This document shows, in pieces, positions 1 through 9,226 of a stretch of 64,000 nt of DNA. The stretch's first letter is position 1. Every line of letters starts with the position of its first letter. A program made the translations under genes and the position numbers. The notes below the pieces were generated by a model, which was given only the letters and a program-made list of their open reading frames with translations, was not told the DNA's origin and searched no databases. The stretch comes from Timonella senegalensis JC301 (GTDB taxonomy: Bacteria; Actinomycetota; Actinomycetes; Actinomycetales; Cellulomonadaceae): positions 1 to 64,000 of the forward strand of contig NZ_HE978645.1 in the NCBI RefSeq assembly GCF_000312125.1. Direction: 5' to 3'.

Positions 1-485
1 TCAGAAACCGTTCAGACTCAAACCGAAGTCTGAGCGAACATTTCCGCTTGAACTGACGTCCCGCGAAGCGAACTCAACCAACAATACACGCGTGAAAGAC
101 CGCCCGCCACCTGCAAACACGTGACCCCAGACACAGGATCCGGGCGCGCCCTTGCCACTGCCGGTATGTGCCAGCTATTCCGCCTTTTCAGAGCGCAACC
201 AGCCCCGCATCATCCCGTCCACCCTGACCAACCCAGACAGACACACAGCCGGTAGGCCCGCGCCAGCACGCCCACCCTAGCGCCCCCTACCCCTCCCCCA
301 CCCAGGTACTAGCCCGCGGAAGTGGCGGCTTAAACGTCACCCAGATCGTCGTGAATCAGGAGCCAAGCCAGGCACCACGCCAACGGACGGGCACACAATG
401 CATAGCGCTCACACAAAAAGCAGTCCCGCGGACAGCGCCACGCAATTACTGAGCCCACCAAACAAGGAAACCAGCGCGTAAAACA
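1..485. other. gene-free left edge of the window
   Basis: No convincing reading frame, tRNA or rRNA is visible. The stretch is GC-rich with C-rich patches near positions 240-310. Short frames here lack the GC-rich third positions and initiation sites of the surrounding genes. It may hold the far end of a spacer belonging to a gene left of the window. Confidence 0.5.
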
Positions 486-526
486 AAGTAGGGCGGCCAC
501 TCCTTTGAGGAGTGGCCGCCCTACTT
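486..526 (-). terminator. intrinsic terminator after the pit operon
   Basis: Perfect 19-bp inverted repeat (486-504 and 508-526) with a 3-nt loop. The stem core is GGGCGGCCACTCC. It lies just past the stop of the leftward small membrane gene at 540. Confidence 0.75.
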
Positions 527-539
527 ACTGTGAAGAGAC

Positions 540-770
540 TTAGCTGTGTCCGCCATAGGCGAGGAACACAACGCCTGCGACGACCGCAAGAAGGCAAACG
601 CCAAAGCATGCGTATCCGGCGAACTTACGAGCGCCAGTCACAGGAGTGACAACCGGACCAGAGGCCACCGGAGTCAGGAGCTTTACCCCGAGGGCAAAGA
701 GCGCAGGCAAACCGGCGCCAAGGATCAATCCGGCGATGAGCACGCTGCCAAGTGCGTTCCACTCAATCAT
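540..770 (-). CDS. small two-helix membrane protein, PiT partner
   Basis: A 76-residue protein with two hydrophobic segments (about residues 8-30 and 50-72) joined by a short polar stretch. Its start overlaps the stop of the upstream phosphate transporter by 4 bp (ATGA), so the two are translationally coupled. Small membrane proteins are often found directly after actinobacterial PiT genes. A role in assembling or regulating the carrier is inferred from position only. No catalytic motif is visible. Confidence 0.75.
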   Translation of the reverse strand: MIEWNALGSVLIAGLILGAGLPALFALGVKLLTPVASGPVVTPVTGARKFAGYACFGVCLLAVVAGVVFLAYGGHS

Positions 771-2056
771 TTCTGGCCTCGCATCTCGTAGTTGTCATCG
801 GAGGGAATAAAGTCGTGCACGTTATCCAGGCCCGCACCGACCGAAACCAAGGTGGCAACTTCGGCCGGGTCCTGAGCGGTCGTTGCAGCAGCAACCGAAG
901 CAGCAACCGCAGCCGAAGGAGCAGCAGACTCTCCGTCCACGGCTGGCTCAGCGTCGCCGTCCCAGTCGTCGTTCACGTTGTTAGCGTTGATTGGGGCGCG
1001 GCGCGAGTGCATGAACATCCATGCGGAAACAGCGATCAGCAGAGCGAAGACCACGATGGAACCCATAGCGCCACCGATGAAGTGCTGGATTGCGTAGCAG
1101 GCTGCACCCACAATGCCGGCAGCAGGCAGGGTAACGATCCACGCGAGGAACATCTTCTTGGCAACGCCCCAGCGAACGTGCGCACCTGGCATGCCCACGC
1201 CGGAACCCATGACGGATCCGGTGGCAACGTGCGTGGTGGACAGCGAGAAGCCGAAGTAGCTCGACATGAAGATGACGGCAGCGGACGAAGTCTCAGCGGC
1301 CATGCCCTGACGGGTGTCGATCTCAACGAGGCCCTTACCGAGCGTGCGGATGACTCGCCATCCACCGAGGTAGGTGCCCAGCGCCATGAAGCCAGCACAG
1401 GAGACGATGACCCAGAACGGAACGCTCGAGTCTGGTCCAGCCTGGCCTGCAGCGATCAGCGCGAGAAGGATGATTCCCATGGACTTCTGGGCGTCGTTTG
1501 TACCGTGCGCCAGGGACACCAGGGAAGCGGAGCCGATCTGGCCCCAGCGGAAAGCCTTGTCCTGAGCTTCGGCAGGAACGGTGCGGGTGATCCGGGCGAC
1601 GAGCCAGGTACCAACCGCGGAAACAAAGATTGCAAGAGTTGGGGCGATCAACGCCGGAAGCGCGACCTTGGAGACAACTCCGCTCCAGATAACACCGCTG
1701 GTGCCGACGGCTGCGAGGACCGCGCCGACCATTCCACCAACTAGAGCGTGAGAGGAACTGGACGGGATACCAAAGAGCCACGTCAACAGGTTCCAGACGA
1801 TACCGCCTACGAGACCCGCGAGGACTACCTCGAGCGTGATCACGTTAGCGTCGACGATGCCCTTGGCGATCGTTGCTGCGACAGCAAGCGACAGGAAGGC
1901 ACCGACCAGGTTCAGGACCGCGGAAAGGGTCACTGCGGTTTTAGGCTTGAGGGCTCGCGTCGCGATCGACGTTGCCATTGCGTTGCCCGTGTCGTGGAAG
2001 CCATTGGTGAAGTCAAACGCCAAGGCGGTCATAACGACAAGGACGAGTAGGGTCAT
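767..2056 (-). CDS. pit: PiT-family inorganic phosphate transporter
   Basis: Proton- or cation-coupled low-affinity phosphate carrier of the cytoplasmic membrane. The PiT signature FDFTNGFHDTGNAMAT lies at the N-terminus, and the paired half-repeat contains a GIPSSSSHALVGG segment. About ten hydrophobic helices are followed by an Ala-rich soluble tail of roughly 70 residues. I place the start at ATG 2056 because GGAAGG sits 9 nt upstream. A GTG at 2065 directly abuts that ribosome site and would be too close; it would add three residues. It is first gene of a two-gene operon with the 76-residue membrane protein. A Pho-box-like repeat lies upstream. A second, different PiT is at 21880-22899. 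Confidence 0.93.
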   Translation of the reverse strand: MTLLVLVVMTALAFDFTNGFHDTGNAMATSIATRALKPKTAVTLSAVLNLVGAFLSLAVAATIAKGIVDANVITLEVVLAGLVGGIVWNLLTWLFGIPSSSSHALVGGMVGAVLAAVGTSGVIWSGVVSKVALPALIAPTLAIFVSAVGTWLVARITRTVPAEAQDKAFRWGQIGSASLVSLAHGTNDAQKSMGIILLALIAAGQAGPDSSVPFWVIVSCAGFMALGTYLGGWRVIRTLGKGLVEIDTRQGMAAETSSAAVIFMSSYFGFSLSTTHVATGSVMGSGVGMPGAHVRWGVAKKMFLAWIVTLPAAGIVGAACYAIQHFIGGAMGSIVVFALLIAVSAWMFMHSRRAPINANNVNDDWDGDAEPAVDGESAAPSAAVAASVAAATTAQDPAEVATLVSVGAGLDNVHDFIPSDDNYEMRGQK

Positions 2057-2126
2057 CTCGTTCACCCTTCCATCGTGGAGCCTGATTCAACCCGTGGACA
2101 CCCATTTAAGGAACGTCTACTTTGTT

Positions 2127-2148
2127 GTTCACCTTCCGTTCACCTTGG
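2127..2148. promoter_or_regulatory. Pho-box-like direct repeat upstream of pit
   Basis: Two adjacent 11-bp units, GTTCACCTTCC and GTTCACCTTGG, match the GTTCACC-N4 direct-repeat pattern of actinobacterial PhoP operators. They lie about 70-90 bp upstream of the pit start, in the gap between pit and the divergent helicase. A third GTTCACCCTT-like unit occurs at about 2060. Which gene it controls is inferred. Confidence 0.5.
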
Positions 2149-2308
2149 CTGGGCGTGTCCGGCGTTTTGCACCTCGGGCGTGTCTCACAAAGTAAACGGA
2201 ATATGACCTGGGCCACCACGCAATGGCTTTCTGGTGCGGATAACGGGTGTCCCGCTCGTCCGGTTTTGGGTTTGTTTCAGACGACGCATGCACCAGTGAC
2301 ACAATGAT

Positions 2309-5056
2309 GTGGTGCCCCGCGCTGATGAACTCCTAGACATTCTGACCGCCGGTGGGCGGCGCGCCGACCGGCTAACGCACGTCCACCGCATTAGCGCGCG
2401 TGCGGGGCAGACGGCGCGCTGGCCGGATTGGGTTTCCCCGCAGTTGCTTGTGGGGTTGGAGGCCCGCGGGGCCGGTACGCCCTGGGTGCACCAGGCCCTC
2501 GCCGCTGACGCGGCGTGGTCGGGCAGGCACGTTGCGCTGGCGACTTCCACGGGCTCGGGCAAGTCCCTGTCCTACTGGGTTCCAGCGCTCACGTCCGTTC
2601 GCGGCGCGTCTGACGAGTTTGCGCGTGGACGAATTGAGGGTGTGCGCTCCCGCGGCACCGTCCTATATCTGTCCCCCACCAAGGCACTGGCGCAGGACCA
2701 GCTCACCTCGGTTACCGCGCTCCTGAAGGCTGCCGGAATCACCGACATCGCAGTGGACACCTGCGACGGCGACACCCCGTTCGAGGCCCGCAAGTGGATC
2801 CAGGCGCACAGCGACGTCGTCCTGACCAACCCGGACTACCTGCATTACTCGATGCTCCCCGGTCACGCCCGCTGGGCCAGCTTTTTGAAGCGTCTGCGCT
2901 ACGTCATCATTGACGAGGGCCACTCTTACCGCGGCGTATTTGGCGCGCACGTCTCTTTGGTTCTGCGCCGGCTGCAGCGGATCGTCCAGTACTACCGCTC
3001 GTCTGCCACGTATACCTCTGGTGATGGCCCTACTTTTGTGGTGGCTTCTGCCACCACCGCCGATCCCGCGGCTAGCGCCGCTCGCCTGATAGGCGTGAGT
3101 CCCGACGATATTGCTGCCGTTGTAGAGGACACGTCACCTCGCGGCAACAAGACCTTTGCTCTGTGGCAGCCCCCGCAGATGGTTCCGTTTGATTCAGATT
3201 CTCCTGACTCGGGCCGTGCAGCACGAACCGGTGGCGGTTCGGGATTTTCCGTCGTTGGCGGCGATGACCTGGGTGGGCTCGTGGACCCGTGGGATGTGGG
3301 GTCGTGGAACGCCGGTGGCGCTGGTATCGGTGGCGCGGGTGCGGGTGCCGGTGGCGCTGGTACCGGAGATGGAGAGGGCGAGAGTTGGGCCAACGGGAGC
3401 TGGGACGGCGGCGGCCCCGATCCGTGGGGAGCGCTGGACGACTCCTTGACTGGCCCTGCGTCCGACGCGACCGCGATTGTTGATGCGCCAGCCCCGGAGC
3501 AGCCCCGACGAGCCGCCACTGCAGAGGCCGCGGACCTATTGGCCGACCTGGCGTCCCACTCCGTGCGATCGCTCGCGTTTACCCGCTCGCGCCGCGGTGC
3601 CGAAAACGTTGCGAGCCACACCCAGGACCTGCTTTCCCACGTCAACCCGAGGCTGGTGAACTCCGTGGCGGCTTACCGCGGCGGCTACCTGCCCGAGGAG
3701 CGCAGGGAACTCGAGGCCGCCATCCGCACCGGAAAGATCAAGGCGCTGGCCACCACGAACGCGCTAGAACTTGGCGTTGACATCTCGGGCTTGGACGCTG
3801 TGCTCATCGTGGGGTGGCCGGGCACACGCGTGTCTATGTGGCAGCAGGCGGGGCGAGCTGGACGCGCGGGCGCCGACGGCATGGTCGTGTTCATCGCCCG
3901 TGAGGACCCACTCGATACCTACCTGGTCAACCACCCCGAGGCCATCTTTGACACCCCGGTCGAGGCCACCGTGTTTGACCCGACCAACCCGTATGTGCTG
4001 GCCGGACACCTCTGCACAGCAGCTTCCGAGCTCCCCATCAAGGAATCCGAGATCGAGTACCTCGGCGGCCAGGTGGCCCGGAATCTACTCAATCAACTGA
4101 CCGAGCGCGGGACCCTGCGCCGCAGGGAGAAGGGCTGGTACTGGACGCACGAGCAGAACGCCGCAGACTTCACCAATATCCGCGGCGAGGGCGGGACCCC
4201 CGTGCAAGTGGTGGAGCGCGAGAGCGGCCGACTGCTGGGGACAGTGGACGCTGCCCAGGCTGACAGCCAGGTTCACAACGGCGCCGTGTACGTGCACCAG
4301 GGCGAAACCTACGTGGTTGCCGAGTACAACTACGCGGAGGCGATCGCGCTCGTGGACCGCGAGGCCACCACCTATACAACGTGGTCGCGAGATGTCACCT
4401 CAATCGAGATCCGCGAGACGCTCCAGGAGAAGAGTTGGGACGTCACGTTGCCCGGTGCTTACGGCACGCAAGGTGCACCGAGCGCATCCACAGGAACTCG
4501 CCCACATGTGGAGTGGGGATTTGGCAAAGTGGACGTCCACGGACAGGTGGTCGGATTCAACCGCCGACGCATCCCGAGCGGCGAAATCCTATCCAATGAC
4601 ACGCTTGACCTGCCGGTCCGCACACTGGAGACCACTGCGGCTTGGTGGACTGTGTCCGCCGAACTGCTCGAGGTCGCCGGCCTCGACATGGAGGAGGCGC
4701 CCGGCGCGCTACACGCCGCCGAGCACGCCTCGATCGGCCTCCTCCCGCTGCTCGCCACGTGCGACCGCTGGGATTTGGGCGGCGTCTCCACAGCCCTGCA
4801 CGTGGACACCGAACGCGCCACCGTGTTCGTCTACGACGCCCTGCCCGGTGGCGCCGGCTTTGCCGAGCGCGGCTACGGCATGGCCCGGGAGTGGCTGACC
4901 GCGACCCTCGAGGCCATCTCCAGCTGCGGTTGCGCGGACGGCTGCCCCGCCTGCGTCCAGTCCCCCAAATGCGGAAACGGCAATAACCCGCTGTCCAAGT
5001 CGGGTGCGATCCGCCTGCTCCGCACCGTTCTCACCGGCAGTCCCTCCGCGCCCTAA
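2309..5056 (+). CDS. helicase/secretion-neighbourhood DEAD/DEAH-type helicase with DUF1998
   Basis: A 915-residue superfamily 2 helicase of the MrfA/YprA (Rv3649) type. Visible motifs: Walker A TGSGKS (81-86), Walker B DEGH (202-205; the family name form is DECH), an SAT-type motif (VVASATT), and QQAGRAGRAG near 512. The C-terminal DUF1998-type part carries a cysteine cluster at about 873, 875, 879, 882 and 887, probably binding zinc. A Gly/Ala-rich stretch at about 333-375 looks like a flexible insertion between the two RecA lobes. The likely role is 3'-5' DNA unwinding in repair, as for MrfA. The start is a GTG. In actinobacteria this gene characteristically lies beside the Tad cluster, as it does here (6.9-11.2 kb). 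Confidence 0.92.
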   Translation: MVPRADELLDILTAGGRRADRLTHVHRISARAGQTARWPDWVSPQLLVGLEARGAGTPWVHQALAADAAWSGRHVALATSTGSGKSLSYWVPALTSVRGASDEFARGRIEGVRSRGTVLYLSPTKALAQDQLTSVTALLKAAGITDIAVDTCDGDTPFEARKWIQAHSDVVLTNPDYLHYSMLPGHARWASFLKRLRYVIIDEGHSYRGVFGAHVSLVLRRLQRIVQYYRSSATYTSGDGPTFVVASATTADPAASAARLIGVSPDDIAAVVEDTSPRGNKTFALWQPPQMVPFDSDSPDSGRAARTGGGSGFSVVGGDDLGGLVDPWDVGSWNAGGAGIGGAGAGAGGAGTGDGEGESWANGSWDGGGPDPWGALDDSLTGPASDATAIVDAPAPEQPRRAATAEAADLLADLASHSVRSLAFTRSRRGAENVASHTQDLLSHVNPRLVNSVAAYRGGYLPEERRELEAAIRTGKIKALATTNALELGVDISGLDAVLIVGWPGTRVSMWQQAGRAGRAGADGMVVFIAREDPLDTYLVNHPEAIFDTPVEATVFDPTNPYVLAGHLCTAASELPIKESEIEYLGGQVARNLLNQLTERGTLRRREKGWYWTHEQNAADFTNIRGEGGTPVQVVERESGRLLGTVDAAQADSQVHNGAVYVHQGETYVVAEYNYAEAIALVDREATTYTTWSRDVTSIEIRETLQEKSWDVTLPGAYGTQGAPSASTGTRPHVEWGFGKVDVHGQVVGFNRRRIPSGEILSNDTLDLPVRTLETTAAWWTVSAELLEVAGLDMEEAPGALHAAEHASIGLLPLLATCDRWDLGGVSTALHVDTERATVFVYDALPGGAGFAERGYGMAREWLTATLEAISSCGCADGCPACVQSPKCGNGNNPLSKSGAIRLLRTVLTGSPSAP

Positions 5057-5073
5057 CGGGCCCGGAAAGCACA

Positions 5074-5109
5074 AAGCCCGGTGGGGAGCATACGCTCCCC
5101 ACCGGGCTT
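5074..5109. terminator. bidirectional terminator between helicase and HTH gene
   Basis: Perfect 16-bp stem (5074-5089 / 5094-5109, AAGCCCGGTGGGGAGC) with a 4-nt loop, flanked by A-rich and T-rich sequence. It sits between convergent genes and can serve both. Confidence 0.85.
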
Positions 5110-5132
5110 CTTATTCACGACGATTGACTCGC

Positions 5133-5468
5133 CTAGCGCTCCTCGGCCCCGTACTCGCGGCCTTGTTTTGCCATGAGCATGACGGCCCGCTCGGTCACCC
5201 CGAGCCACTTGGCTATCCGATACTGGCTGATTTTTGCCTCGTCCCGCAACCGTGCGACCTCGATGTTTCGCGCCCTGCGGGCGCTGTCCGCTGCGTGTTC
5301 CTTGGCTTCAAGAGACTTCTGGAGCGAGCGCAACTCCGGAGGAATGGGGCTTGGCCCGCGCTTCTTGACCGGATTGGCGGCGTCGTGGCCCTCGATTGCG
5401 GGCGGCTCACCACCCGTGTTTGTGGGCGGCTCGGACTGCACGGATCCACCGAATTCTGACGTAGACAC
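5133..5468 (-). CDS. helix-turn-helix domain protein
   Basis: About 111 residues from a GTG at 5468. A longer frame (to 5615) would overlap the aminotransferase gene and adds only Arg/Ser-rich residues, so I rejected it. The N-terminal half is polar and Pro-rich. The C-terminal half has a basic helix followed by a probable HTH (ISQYRIAKWLGVTERAVMLM). It starts 13 bp after the aspT stop and probably shares its transcript. DNA binding is inferred from the HTH; the target is unknown. Confidence 0.7.
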   Translation of the reverse strand: MSTSEFGGSVQSEPPTNTGGEPPAIEGHDAANPVKKRGPSPIPPELRSLQKSLEAKEHAADSARRARNIEVARLRDEAKISQYRIAKWLGVTERAVMLMAKQGREYGAEER

Positions 5469-5481
5469 CTGCGGCCTGGTT

Positions 5482-6837
<1,356 letters not shown>

Positions 6838-6906
6838 CTATCTTAGGCAGATATCGATCCGCACTGAATGGCGTTTCGCGCCGCCTTTCCGAGGACATCA
6901 CAATAT

Positions 6907-7230
6907 TCACGAGGCTGGTCCTGCAACTGCCCTCGCGTTCGCGGCGCGAAGGGTGACGGTAACCTCGACGGTTGAAGTGTGTATGGCGCAGGCGACCAGG
7001 GCTTTTCCGCCCGCGTTGTGGGCGGCAGTCTCGCGCGCCAGCTCGCACGGATCACCGCTGCCATTGTGCAGTTCGTAAGCTGCTGCGAGCGCCGAAAGGT
7101 CCGCGATGGACTGGGCCCGAGCCTCGTCCGTGGCTCGATGCGCCACGAGAGCCAAGACCCCGATGATCAGGGAAAGCGCCGACACGGCTGCGAGAACCAC
7201 GACCAGCGCGCTCCCCTGTTCGCGGCTCAT
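6907..7230 (-). CDS. TadE-like protein, Rv3654c family
   Basis: A 107-residue protein with one N-terminal hydrophobic segment (about residues 8-28) after SREQG, then a short extracytoplasmic part with two cysteines. It matches the actinobacterial helicase/secretion-neighbourhood TadE-like family. The G-S junction resembles a prepilin site, but position +5 is Val rather than Glu, so processing is doubtful. It overlaps the upstream tadE gene by 4 bp and ends the Tad operon. Confidence 0.85.
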   Translation of the reverse strand: MSREQGSALVVVLAAVSALSLIIGVLALVAHRATDEARAQSIADLSALAAAYELHNGSGDPCELARETAAHNAGGKALVACAIHTSTVEVTVTLRAANARAVAGPAS

Positions 7231-7625
7231 TTCTGCACCTCGTCCAGCGCGGGCTCCCGGAAAGCGGTGGACGTGCCCTCCACAAATACTCCGGGAAGTC
7301 CCATTCCCACCAGGGTCACCTGCGCACGAACAGTCGCGGTGACCCAGTGCCCGTCGTTGCGGATACCGAGGGTGGCGCCCTCGGTGGCAATGCTCCCAAG
7401 GATCTCGGAACGACTCGCCCCCACACCGGCGAGGCGCGCCGCCGTCCGCGATTCCTCCTGGACGGCGGCGCCCATAAAGCCAGCAACAACCAATGACATG
7501 AGTAGACCGATGACGAGCACAACGGCGGGGAGCACGAGTGCAAACTCGACCGTTGCACTTCCCCGCTCCGATTCGGGCTCTTGATTCTGCTGTGTCTCCG
7601 CCACGGTGTCGTCATCGGGGCGCAT
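7227..7625 (-). CDS. tadE: TadE-family minor pseudopilin
   Basis: 132 residues. An acidic leader ends in ERG, followed by SATVEFALVLPAVVLVIGLL. This is a prepilin-type site with Gly22 at -1 and Glu27 at +5. One membrane helix is followed by a roughly 80-residue exported domain. It resembles Rv3655c and is a probable minor pilin of the Tad/Flp apparatus. The start overlaps the pilin stop by one base, and the stop region overlaps the next gene by 4 bp. Confidence 0.85.
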   Translation of the reverse strand: MRPDDDTVAETQQNQEPESERGSATVEFALVLPAVVLVIGLLMSLVVAGFMGAAVQEESRTAARLAGVGASRSEILGSIATEGATLGIRNDGHWVTATVRAQVTLVGMGLPGVFVEGTSTAFREPALDEVQK

Positions 7626-7819
7626 CAGCGAGTACCGAGTGCTGTCTGAATGATCGTGGTCAGCAGCTCCTTGACGGGATCGGACTTGAGGACGAGGATG
7701 AGCAGCCCGGCGAAGCCCGCCGCGGCGATCATCGCGATCGCGTACTCTGCAGTGGCAAGGCCCTGCTCCTTGGTCAGTGAAATTCGGTTACGGGTGCGGT
7801 GGATGAGTGAGGTGAACAT
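7625..7819 (-). CDS. Flp-like pilin (Rv3656c / DUF4244 type)
   Basis: A 64-residue pilin starting at ATG 7819, with AAAGGAG 5-6 nt upstream. A longer upstream frame is non-coding. The site EQG|LATAEYAIAM has Gly20 at -1 and Glu25 at +5, followed by Tyr as in Flp pilins, then one hydrophobic helix and a short tail. It should be the major subunit of the pilus built by the upstream tadA-tadB-tadC genes. A hairpin lies 25 nt upstream of the start. Confidence 0.85.
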   Translation of the reverse strand: MFTSLIHRTRNRISLTKEQGLATAEYAIAMIAAAGFAGLLILVLKSDPVKELLTTIIQTALGTR

Positions 7820-7843
7820 GGGTGCTCCTTTATTCGAGGGTTG

Positions 7844-7867
7844 GTCCGGTGCACTGGTGCACCGGAC
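7844..7867 (-). promoter_or_regulatory. hairpin between tadC and the pilin gene
   Basis: Perfect 11-bp inverted repeat GTCCGGTGCAC with a 2-nt centre. It lies in a 205-bp spacer that breaks an otherwise overlapping operon, just upstream of the pilin ribosome site. It could be an attenuator, a processing site or an mRNA stabiliser. Confidence 0.5.
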
Positions 7868-8024
7868 AGCGGTGGGTCCCGCTGCGTTTCTCCACCCTGA
7901 CGCCTTCAACGTTCCCGTGGACCGCGCTGAGCAAATCTGAGGATGAACAGCATCTTTGCCCGGCCTGTGGACGAACGTGAACGGGAGAACCACGAGGCGA
8001 GGTGGCACAGCTTGGGCAGGACGC

Positions 8025-8507
8025 TCAACGCGCGAGGAGGCCAATCCCGAGGTACGTAAGCAACGGAATGATTGCCAAGAGAATGAATGCAGGTAGGAAG
8101 CAGAGGCCCAACGGAAGAACCACGAGCACGCCAAGCTTCTGGGCGCGAGCCTTCGCTGAAGCCAGGTCACGATCCCGGGTGCGAGCGGATGCAGAAGCGA
8201 GCAACCCTGCAACCGGGGCACCCGTTGACCACGACAGTTCGAGCGAATCTCGAATCTCAAAGAGTTCCCGCGGTCCCTGCAACCATGCCTCCGTCCACGT
8301 TGCGCCGAGCGTGAGCAGCCTCCCCACCGCGGCGAGTCCAGCACCCTGATCGCTATCCATGGCGCTTCCCACAACTTCGAAGGCTCGCGGAATGGGGGTG
8401 CCCGAGGCTAGTGCCGTGGAAACCAACTCAATAACTAGAGCTGCAGGAAGATCTACCTCCGGACAATCCACCCGCGCAATTGCCCGCAACCGGGATCCCC
8501 GAACCAC
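8025..8507 (-). CDS. tadC: Tad pilus inner-membrane platform protein TadC
   Basis: About 160 residues of the type II secretion F family. The start is placed at GTG 8507 with AGGGG 5 nt upstream, right after the tadB stop; a longer frame would run back into tadB. It contains the F-domain helices (GTPIPRAFEVVG, WSTGAPVAGLLA) and two C-terminal membrane helices (about 115-158). It should form the assembly platform with TadB. It is shorter than many TadC proteins, as usual in the actinobacterial cluster. Confidence 0.85.
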   Translation of the reverse strand: MVRGSRLRAIARVDCPEVDLPAALVIELVSTALASGTPIPRAFEVVGSAMDSDQGAGLAAVGRLLTLGATWTEAWLQGPRELFEIRDSLELSWSTGAPVAGLLASASARTRDRDLASAKARAQKLGVLVVLPLGLCFLPAFILLAIIPLLTYLGIGLLAR

Positions 8508-8509
8508 CG

Positions 8510-9226
8510 TTACCCCTTTCGCGCCCGAGAGATGAGTGCAGCCGTCCACGCACGCCCCACCACCACGAGCGTCAAACCGGCCGTTGCGACAACCGCCCCG
8601 GGCAAGGTTTCCACATACCAAGCAAGCGGATTGGCACCCAAAAAGTACGAGAGCCCGACGCCCACAGCCGGCAACAACTGCAACAACCGGGCCGACGCGG
8701 CGGGACCTGACATGGCGACGGTGCGTTCCATGGAAGCTGCTCTATCGTCGTAAATTGCGCGGTCCACACCCGCGAGGGTGGGGGCGAGGGGCGAACCCAG
8801 TTCGTGCGCGACAGCGCACGCAACCACAATTGCGCGCGCGTGAGCCGCAGAATCAGCGGAATGCACCCCCGAATCCGCGGCGAGCGCGTGGGCGAGCGAT
8901 CGCGCAAGCGGAATGCCCCGGTCATCAGTGACAACGCCCAGGGTCGACCATGCCTGCGCCTGCCCGAACCCCACCTGCAGCAGATCTCGCATGTGCTGCA
9001 GGACGCCACGCCGCGACCCATCGACCGACGACTCGGCCGGGCCCGAACGCATCACAGTGGGAAAGGTCTTCTCGAGCCACGGCCTCAGAGCGCCGGGCGT
9101 GCCTGCGCCGCGCACGCCTCTAATGCTGCGGATCCGAGCACGACGGGGCCTCGAAGCGCGCCCGACGAGGAACTCCAGAGACGCGAGCAATGCGGCCGCT
9201 GTAACGATGAACTGAGCAGTGTCCAT
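8510..9226 (-). CDS. tadB: Tad pilus inner-membrane platform protein TadB
   Basis: About 238 residues from ATG 9226, which overlaps the tadA stop by one base. An N-terminal membrane helix (MDTAQFIVTAAALLA) is followed by a type II secretion F domain and two C-terminal hydrophobic segments (LLQLLPAVGVGLSYF and VVATAGLTLVVVG). It is the probable partner of TadC in the pilus assembly platform. Confidence 0.85.
   Translation of the reverse strand: MDTAQFIVTAAALLASLEFLVGRASRPRRARIRSIRGVRGAGTPGALRPWLEKTFPTVMRSGPAESSVDGSRRGVLQHMRDLLQVGFGQAQAWSTLGVVTDDRGIPLARSLAHALAADSGVHSADSAAHARAIVVACAVAHELGSPLAPTLAGVDRAIYDDRAASMERTVAMSGPAASARLLQLLPAVGVGLSYFLGANPLAWYVETLPGAVVATAGLTLVVVGRAWTAALISRARKG

Noticed and set aside
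409-609. 66-codon minus-strand frame at the left edge
   Set aside because: It crosses the pit-operon terminator hairpin and overlaps the small membrane gene in another frame.
752-1744. 330-codon plus-strand frame opposite pit
   Set aside because: It is the shadow of the PiT gene; composition is His/Arg/Asp-rich with no family resemblance, while the minus strand has PiT signatures.
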